From: Angelobacter sp036502105
GTDB lineage: Bacteria; Acidobacteriota; Terriglobia; Terriglobales; Acidobacteriaceae
DNA: 10,463 bases
Assembly (NCBI GenBank): GCA_036502105.1
Contig: DASXZE010000307.1
Span: 1 to 10,463 of the forward strand
Direction of reading: 5' to 3'
Below, in pieces: positions 6,284 to 10,463 of this stretch (position 1 is the first letter of the stretch; each line of letters begins with the position of its first letter). The position numbers and the translations under genes are program-made. The notes beneath the pieces were generated by a model, which was not told the DNA's origin, searched no databases, and saw nothing but the letters and a program-made list of their open reading frames with translations.

Positions 6284-7453
6284 CTACCCAGCCAGCTTCT
6301 CCGCCGTATTCTGGTCGGCGCGGAAGCGCAGGAGGGCGGCAACATGTCCAGCTTTTTCCAGATAAGAATCGCCGTCCACAAAGCGTATCTCTGCTCCGTT
6401 GCGCAGCGCCAGGTCCACCAGCGCGTCAGAAATATCAGCCAGATGGCGCGTTGCATGGGCGCATACCGGGCAACTCTTCACCATGCGCGTATCCAGATGC
6501 CGGCAATTGGGGCACTCCACCGCTTCCGCCTTGAGATCGCGCGCCAATAGTAGCGTCTGCACTTCATGGCGCTCCAGGGCATTCAATACATGCCGCAAAC
6601 CCAAAGCACCGTGCGCATTGCGCTGCGCTTCACCCATTACTTCGCTTACCAACTCCATCTGGCCGGTCAACATCGATTCCGTAAGGATTCGCACAGCATG
6701 CTGCCTTACTTCTTCCGGCGTCGCAGAGGAAACATCAATCGGGAAATGGCCACGCAGCTTTGGTTTCAACCCATTTTGCAGATGTGGCTCGATTTCTGGC
6801 CATGAGTCGTCCTGGCAGCCGATCAGCAGCGTATCAAACTTTTCCCGATGCGAAAGCAGCAGCAACGATTCGGTAAACATCTTGAAGTGCTGCATCACCT
6901 GGTTCTCAACATGGCGCTCGCGATGCCCCGCTTCATATCCCTGGAAGCCATCGCTACGAGGCACGTGCGGTGACGGGCCAAACTCCAGATCGGGCTTCTG
7001 CGTAATTTCGTTTTCCTGCAACTCAAAAATGCGTGCCTTCTTGCGATTGACCAGCGCAATACAGGCGCTCGGCAATCCGGCATAAGCATGTACCAGAGGA
7101 CGCAAATGGAAACGCGAGTTCACCGTGATCTGCGAATACTCCTGCCGTGAAGGGATATCCAATTCGCGCCAGATACCTTGTTCACGGCAGGCAAGAATCG
7201 CCTTGCCGCGCGAATGATTGCCATGCAGCCCTTCGGCAATTTGCAGAATTTTAGCCAGGTCCTCGCGCAACGCCGCGTGATTGCCATTGCGTTCGGCTTT
7301 GCGCATTGTATCGCGCACCAGGTCTTTGACCAGAATTGTGTCTTCGCGATGCGATTTGTTCTGCGGCGCGTGTGGCTGAAAATAAAAACTGATCGCGCAT
7401 TCTTCTTTTGACTCAATTTGCGCAAGCTGACGAATTTCATCGCGTGTAATCAT
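6284..7453 (-). CDS. Bacterial archaeo-eukaryotic-type release factor homologue (baeRF, probably family 10)
   Basis: Relative of eukaryotic/archaeal eRF1, Pelota and the bacterial VLRF1 group, which act on the ribosome in termination or rescue of stalled complexes. The 389 residues fit three eRF1-like domains: N-terminal (1 to about 125), a central domain opening with PSACIALVNRKKARIFEL (128-145), and a C-terminal L7Ae-like domain (about 266-389). Where eRF1 carries its catalytic GGQ loop this protein has SDGFQGYEAGHRERHVENQV (167-186): GFQG with Gln171 in the likely catalytic place, followed by a basic helix. Two CxxC pairs (Cys314/317 and Cys328/331) form a predicted zinc ribbon inside the C-terminal domain. 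AAGGAG lies ten bases before the ATG. It follows the HPF-sigma gene by 54 bp on the same strand, so co-transcription is likely. Family assignment is by pattern; peptidyl-tRNA hydrolysis is not proven. Confidence 0.83.
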   Translation of the reverse strand: MITRDEIRQLAQIESKEECAISFYFQPHAPQNKSHREDTILVKDLVRDTMRKAERNGNHAALREDLAKILQIAEGLHGNHSRGKAILACREQGIWRELDIPSRQEYSQITVNSRFHLRPLVHAYAGLPSACIALVNRKKARIFELQENEITQKPDLEFGPSPHVPRSDGFQGYEAGHRERHVENQVMQHFKMFTESLLLLSHREKFDTLLIGCQDDSWPEIEPHLQNGLKPKLRGHFPIDVSSATPEEVRQHAVRILTESMLTGQMELVSEVMGEAQRNAHGALGLRHVLNALERHEVQTLLLARDLKAEAVECPNCRHLDTRMVKSCPVCAHATRHLADISDALVDLALRNGAEIRFVDGDSYLEKAGHVAALLRFRADQNTAEKLAG

Positions 7454-7463
7454 TTCGCAGGAA

Positions 7464-7469
7464 CTCCTT
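7464..7469 (-). promoter_or_regulatory. Strong ribosome-binding site of the baeRF gene
   Basis: AAGGAG on the minus strand, ten bases before the ATG at 7453, sits in the 54-bp gap after the HPF-sigma stop codon. No terminator is visible in the gap, which supports a two-gene operon with separate translation starts. Confidence 0.6.
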
Positions 7470-7507
7470 ATGAAATGCTTATAAAATTTATGGAACGGTT
7501 TTATGGA

Positions 7508-8674
7508 TCAGGCAACTCGGGAATGGTGCAGCAGGCTTCGTCGCAACTGGTTCTGCGAGGGTAATTTCTGTTGTATATGCGTGCGCGCATCATGAATAGA
7601 CTGGCGCACCTGGTCCGCGGGCCGGCCTGCAAGCCGTGAAATTTCATCCACGGTGAAACCTTCCAGAGTGAAGAGAATGAATGCCTCGCGGTCATGTGTC
7701 TCCACGCCGCGCAGCACAACATCCAGTTGCGCCACCATCTCGTCGCCCGCCATGATCTCTTCTGGCGTTCGCACGCTTTCATCCCGAATAATGCTTTCCT
7801 CCGGCAGGCTGTCATCCGGCTGGTGATACTGGAGCACGTTCTCATCGCTGCCCGTTACGTTCTGAATTCCCGCAGGCGCGTCCAGCGAGATGCTTGCGAT
7901 ATCCGCATTGGAATGGATCAGGTGCCGGATCGCCTGCACCGCCAGCCGGTGAAACCAGCTCTCCAGCGAGAGCAGTTGCTGCCTGTTGTCTTCGTGCGAG
8001 AGCGCGCGGACAATGACTTCATCAATCACTTCCTCGCGCGAGATCTGGTCTTCGCGAATCTGCTCTGCTTCCACCTGAAAATTTAATTCCTGGTCAACAA
8101 ACGCTTCCAGCGCGCGCAAGTTGGCGCTCAACCACAACTCCACGTCGGCCAGCACTGCGGCATCTGTCTTGGCCGCAGAACTCTGCAGTTCAGAGACTAC
8201 GCCTTGTTGTACAGAGTCGTGTTGTACAGAGTCGTGTTGTACAAAGTTATGTTGTACAAAGTCGGGCTGCGTTTCTGGCTGCACATTTTTTCCAGCCTGC
8301 ACAGGCAATGGCTCACCTGGCACAGGCATCTCTGCCAGCCGTCCTCGGCCCTGCCGACGCAAGGATTTGCGCGTCCAGTGTCCGCGCAAGAGATCTTTGT
8401 GTTTTGTTACCTGTGAAAGCAAATCGGCAAATGCGGATTTCACCGCAGCCAGGGTATTCTCGCCGGATCGCTGCGCCATCATTTGCCCGGAAGGCAAATG
8501 CAGATTCAGTGCCACGGTTGCGCTGTGATTTTTTTGCTGTTCCACAACTGCGTGGAGATGCACCAGGTCTGGCTTAAAAATTTGCAACCGGCGCTCAAGC
8601 TTTTGCAGTTGATGTTGAAATTCGTGTTCCACATCGGGGGTTTTGCTGGCTTTATAACTAACGTGAACGTTCAT
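7508..8674 (-). CDS. Fusion of HPF/RaiA ribosome-hibernation domain with a sigma-70-like C-terminal half
   Basis: Residues 1-100 are an S30AE (hibernation-promoting factor) domain: MNVHVSYKAS start, LEKxx-type helix (LQKLERRLQIF, 23-33), alternating strands, then GENTLAAVKSAFADLLSQVT and KHKDLLRGH (71-99), closely matching the HPF C-terminal helix. Residues 101-175 form a basic then low-complexity linker with four FVQHD-like repeats (139-157). Residues 178-255 resemble a degenerate sigma region 2 (EEVIDEVIVRAL, SWFHRLAVQAIRHL). Residues 305-372 are a clear sigma region 4: LDVVLRGVETHDREAFILFTLEG, then FTVDEISRLAG, then the recognition helix RPADQVRQSIHDARTHI. HPF binds the 30S subunit and silences idle ribosomes; sigma region 4 binds -35 DNA and the RNA polymerase flap. 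A dual ribosome/transcription role is inferred. The ATG has GAGG six bases upstream. It is the first gene of a probable operon with the baeRF gene. Confidence 0.92.
   Translation of the reverse strand: MNVHVSYKASKTPDVEHEFQHQLQKLERRLQIFKPDLVHLHAVVEQQKNHSATVALNLHLPSGQMMAQRSGENTLAAVKSAFADLLSQVTKHKDLLRGHWTRKSLRRQGRGRLAEMPVPGEPLPVQAGKNVQPETQPDFVQHNFVQHDSVQHDSVQQGVVSELQSSAAKTDAAVLADVELWLSANLRALEAFVDQELNFQVEAEQIREDQISREEVIDEVIVRALSHEDNRQQLLSLESWFHRLAVQAIRHLIHSNADIASISLDAPAGIQNVTGSDENVLQYHQPDDSLPEESIIRDESVRTPEEIMAGDEMVAQLDVVLRGVETHDREAFILFTLEGFTVDEISRLAGRPADQVRQSIHDARTHIQQKLPSQNQLRRSLLHHSRVA
8205..8264. repeat. Four tandem 15-bp repeats in the HPF-sigma linker
   Basis: On the plus strand the unit TGTTGTACARAGTYR occurs four times head to tail (8205-8219, 8220-8234, 8235-8249, 8250-8264), the first two identical. 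Each unit is five codons, so copy-number change keeps the reading frame and only alters the length of the linker between the ribosome-binding and sigma-like parts (units read FVQHN, FVQHD, SVQHD, SVQQG or the like). Confidence 0.92.
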
Positions 8675-8761
8675 TATGTGCCTCGGCTGGGAAACTTCCC
8701 CTTGCGATGGTCCGCAGGCCCTCAGTTATCGCAGATTCTATACCTGCTTATAAGACGCAGC

Positions 8762-8809
8762 CTACATTTTGTGTGTTGCATAAGAAAAAATTTTGAAATG
8801 TAAATGTAG
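8762..8809. promoter_or_regulatory. Inverted repeat upstream of the HPF-sigma gene
   Basis: CTACATTT (8762-8769) and AAATGTAG (8802-8809) are exact reverse complements separated by 32 AT-rich bases, about 90-135 bp before the HPF-sigma ATG on the minus strand. This is the only clear dyad in the 252-bp spacer after larB, and it is a candidate operator or promoter-proximal hairpin. No convincing sigma-70 -35/-10 pair was found, although TATAGAAT (complement of 8735-8742) could be a -10. An alternative sigma factor, possibly the gene's own product, could be used; this is speculation. Confidence 0.3.
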
Positions 8810-8926
8810 TTCTTGCATTGACATTACTTTTGTGAGCGAAGCTGCTCAATTTTTGTGGCGAGATAGCAAGGAATTTACAGACACGAGCAACTCGCGCGAA
8901 AACGCGGAAGACAGTTTCGGCGAGAA

Positions 8927-9673
8927 TTAGAGTCGGTTAATCATTGAAGCCACGTAGCCTGCTCCAAAACCATTATCGATATTCACCACGCTCACATTAG
9001 ACGCACAAGAGTTGAGCATGCCCAGCAGCGCAGCCAGTCCATTGAATGACGCACCATAGCCCACGCTCGTGGGCACGGCGATCACCGGTACGCGTGCCAG
9101 TCCTCCCACCACGCTGGGCAGCGCACCTTCCATACCCGCGCATACAATAATCACCCTGGCTTTATCGAACACTTCTCTCCCCGCCAGCAGCCGATGAATC
9201 CCAGCCACGCCCACGTCATACAAGTGCGCCACTTCATTGCCCATAATCTCCGCGGTGACGAGCGCTTCTTCGGCCACAGGGATATCACTGGTGCCCGCGG
9301 AAATAATTACAACCATCCCTTTGCCGTAAGCGGTCTTATCTTGCGTAAGCGTGATGGCCCGCGCCATCTCGTGGTACTCAGCCTTGCGAATCATTTTTTT
9401 CACCGCGCGAAAATGCTCAGCCGTAGCTCTGGTCGCCAGCACATTGCCACCCTGTGCTGCCAGACTTTTAAAAATCTTTGCTACCTGGAGAGGAGTTTTG
9501 CCCTGCGAGAAAATGACCTCCGGCATGCCAGAGCGCACGCGCCGATGGTGGTCCACCTTGGCAAAGCCCAGATCTTCAAACGGCATGTGGCGCAGTTGGG
9601 CGACACCTTCGTCAGGCGAGATTGCGCCGCTGCGAACATCTTGTAGCAATTTACGGAGAGAGGTGGTGTCCAT
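8927..9673 (-). CDS. larB: LarB, nickel-pincer cofactor biosynthesis carboxylase
   Basis: LarB carboxylates the pyridinium ring of nicotinic acid adenine dinucleotide and cleaves the phosphoanhydride. This is the first step toward the nickel-pincer nucleotide used by lactate racemase and related isomerases. The 248-residue chain has the family's helical N-terminus (1-45) and a PurE-like C-terminal domain: VVIISAGTSDIPVAEEA (121-137), HLYDVGVAGIHRLL (150-163), VCAGMEGALPSVVGGL (177-192), PTSVGYG (201-207) and MLNSCASNVSVVNIDNGFGAG (219-239). Cys223 corresponds to the Cys that forms the substrate adduct in studied LarB. The start is supported by the family N-terminus, though the ribosome-binding site is weak. 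Neither larC, larE nor a LarA-like racemase is in the window, so it is separated from its partners or they lie outside. Misannotation as AIR carboxylase (PurE) is common but not right here. Confidence 0.95.
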   Translation of the reverse strand: MDTTSLRKLLQDVRSGAISPDEGVAQLRHMPFEDLGFAKVDHHRRVRSGMPEVIFSQGKTPLQVAKIFKSLAAQGGNVLATRATAEHFRAVKKMIRKAEYHEMARAITLTQDKTAYGKGMVVIISAGTSDIPVAEEALVTAEIMGNEVAHLYDVGVAGIHRLLAGREVFDKARVIIVCAGMEGALPSVVGGLARVPVIAVPTSVGYGASFNGLAALLGMLNSCASNVSVVNIDNGFGAGYVASMINRL

Positions 9674-9684
9674 GTTTTCTGAAA

Positions 9685-9701
9685 TCTCGAGCGTAGCGAG
9701 A
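9685..9701 (-). promoter_or_regulatory. Small hairpin just before the larB start
   Basis: TCTCG (9685-9689) and CGAGA (9697-9701) pair around a 7-base loop, eleven bases upstream of the larB ATG, where a ribosome-binding site would be expected. The larB leader has no good Shine-Dalgarno sequence between this hairpin and the ATG. The stem could limit translation, but it is short and may be chance. Confidence 0.25.
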
Positions 9702-9772
9702 GAACCCTATTGTAGCTGTCACTCCTTCGGGAATCATCAATAAGCTCGAATAAGAATGTAAAATGTCCAGAA

Positions 9773-10162
9773 ATGCCGACTTGTTCGATTCACGCCTTTC
9801 CTGACAGAGTGGATATCCAAGTTCCGAAACAGCATCGTATTTTTAGGAAATCAATTCCTGCCAAAACTATGACATTCACATGGCAAGAAGTAGCCTCTGT
9901 CAGCGCCTTTAAACGGGACACCTATATCGTTGATCTTATTTGCGTGATTTTCGAATTAAATCGCCAAACGACAATTGAGTTGAATGAAGAGATGCCAGGT
10001 TGGAGCCATCTTGTAGAAATGATTCCACAATATTTACCTGGGGCTTTGGCGCAAGACGAGTGGTTTACAAAAGTGGCTTTTCCGGCATTTAAATCCTGTT
10101 GGACTAAAATCTACCCCCCTCCTTCAGAATCTTTAGACAGCAGCACGGTAATCGCGCAATAG
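9773..10162 (+). CDS. Hypothetical protein, 129 residues, AT-richer than its neighbours
   Basis: No family could be named. The core reads FTWQEVASVSAFKRDTYIVD (35-54), then an alternating strand, TIELNEEMPGWSHLVEMIP (67-85), and a final WFTKVAFPAFKSCWTKIYP (98-116). This W-x-x-V-x-x-V-x-A-x-K-R-D ... E-E-x-x-G-W/F pattern is one I associate with small uncharacterised proteins found singly in many bacteria, but I cannot attach a function. There is no signal peptide or membrane segment. Base composition is visibly lower in GC than the surrounding genes and codon choice is more AT-ended, hinting at transfer or relaxed selection. No Shine-Dalgarno sequence is seen before the ATG at 9773; the Met at 9869 (residue 33) is an alternative start. 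It is divergent from larB and convergent with the partial gene at the right edge. Confidence 0.65.
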   Translation: MPTCSIHAFPDRVDIQVPKQHRIFRKSIPAKTMTFTWQEVASVSAFKRDTYIVDLICVIFELNRQTTIELNEEMPGWSHLVEMIPQYLPGALAQDEWFTKVAFPAFKSCWTKIYPPPSESLDSSTVIAQ

Positions 10163-10191
10163 TAATTCCCCGCTGCGCTTCGGGATTTCAG

Positions 10192-10216
10192 AAAAAAACT
10201 TCCGCCAACTTGCGGA
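10192..10216 (-). terminator. Rho-independent terminator of the partial gene at the right edge
   Basis: On the minus strand, TCCGC (complement of 10212-10216), a 6-base loop and GCGGA (complement of 10201-10205) form a perfect 5-bp stem. A two-base gap (AG) and seven T (complement of 10192-10198) follow. It starts three bases after the stop codon at 10220, the standard place for an intrinsic terminator. In the opposite direction the T-tract is absent. Confidence 0.65.
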
Positions 10217-10219
10217 TGT

Positions 10220-10463
10220 TTAGTTGAACAATTTCCCCTGCGCCGGATTCACTTTGCGCGCCAGTTCAAAGTACGTCTTTCTAGCCACACCAGGCAGATG
10301 GATCTTACGGAAGAAGAGTGATCGCAGATAATTTTTACTGACCGCACCCGCCAGATAGGCTTCATGCATTTCCACGCCGAGCATTGCGCCCAGGTTATTG
10401 ACCAGAAACTCCCGCTTTGTGCCGGAAGAAGCAATGCCCGTGGCGATAACCCGCGGTAACTCA
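10220..10463 (-). CDS. 3' end of an unrecognised gene, cut by the window edge
   Basis: A frame open from the right edge (first full codon at 10462) to a TAA at 10220-10222 encodes 80 residues with natural protein composition: it begins ELPRVIATGIASSGTKREF and contains NNLGAMLGVEMHEAYLAG, a basic FFRKIHLPGVARKTYFELAR stretch and the ending KVNPAQGKLFN. The overlapping frame with an internal ATG (10249-10434) has an unlikely Trp/Cys-rich composition and is a shadow. I do not recognise the family from this C-terminus. It is not the C-terminus of LarC or LarE, as far as can be judged by eye. Support comes from the terminator immediately after the stop. Confidence 0.7.
   Translation of the reverse strand, partial: ELPRVIATGIASSGTKREFLVNNLGAMLGVEMHEAYLAGAVSKNYLRSLFFRKIHLPGVARKTYFELARKVNPAQGKLFN

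Noticed and set aside
6399..7085. 228-residue plus-strand open frame
   Set aside because: Antisense shadow of the baeRF gene; Ser/Arg-rich composition without motifs, whereas the minus frame has eRF1-like structure and zinc-ribbon cysteines.
8205..8264. Possible CRISPR array
   Set aside because: Units are 15 bp, directly adjacent without spacers, and lie inside a coding frame.
8121..8528. Plus-strand frame with a striking Cys-Cys-Thr repeat
   Set aside because: The repeat is the antisense reading of the four 15-bp units inside the HPF-sigma linker; the minus strand frame contains real domains on both sides.

Overview
The window looks like a piece of chromosome from a soil-type bacterium, most likely an acidobacterium (Terriglobia / Koribacter-like). 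This is inferred from four things: moderately GC-rich genes, the gene set (class II fructose-bisphosphatase GlpX, glutaryl-CoA dehydrogenase, lone LarB, a bacterial eRF1-like protein), the habit of single genes separated by spacers, and spacers filled with palindromic repeats of the 'TGTCATCCTGAGCG' and 'ATCCGYGTNNATCYGCGGC' types. No tRNA, rRNA, CRISPR array, transposase or phage gene was seen.

Layout, left half. A small M50 site-2-type metalloprotease (6-614, +) is followed by an unrecognised 104-residue protein (838-1152, -). Next is a Cys-tRNA deacylase gene of the YbaK type (1320-1801, -) that carries a clear one-base frameshift near 1439. Divergent from it is an acyl-CoA dehydrogenase with glutaryl-CoA dehydrogenase signatures (2043-3224, +). 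A 154-bp palindromic repeat separates it from glpX (3469-4488, +), the fructose-1,6-bisphosphatase of gluconeogenesis.

The 360-bp gap between glpX and the convergent asparaginase-family gene contains no gene. It holds at least four related palindromic or half-palindromic repeat units and a perfect 11-bp hairpin.

Layout, right half. A Tat-exported N-terminal-nucleophile (Ntn) hydrolase of the aspartylglucosaminidase family (4849-6087, -) lies downstream of a two-gene unit that is the most interesting part of the window. The first gene (8674-7508, -) fuses an N-terminal ribosome-hibernation domain (HPF/RaiA, S30AE) through a low-complexity linker to a sigma-70-like C-terminal half with a clear region 4 helix-turn-helix. 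The second (7453-6284, -) follows after 54 bp with its own ribosome-binding site and encodes a bacterial archaeo-eukaryotic-type release factor homologue (baeRF) with two CxxC pairs and GFQG at the place where eRF1 has GGQ. Together they suggest a stress or stationary-phase module that acts on the ribosome (hibernation, rescue or termination) and possibly on transcription.

Upstream of that unit is larB (8927-9673, -), the carboxylase of nickel-pincer cofactor synthesis, without other lar genes in view. The window ends with an AT-richer hypothetical gene (9773-10162, +) and the 3' end of an unrecognised gene on the minus strand (10220-10463). The latter has a good intrinsic terminator just after its stop codon.
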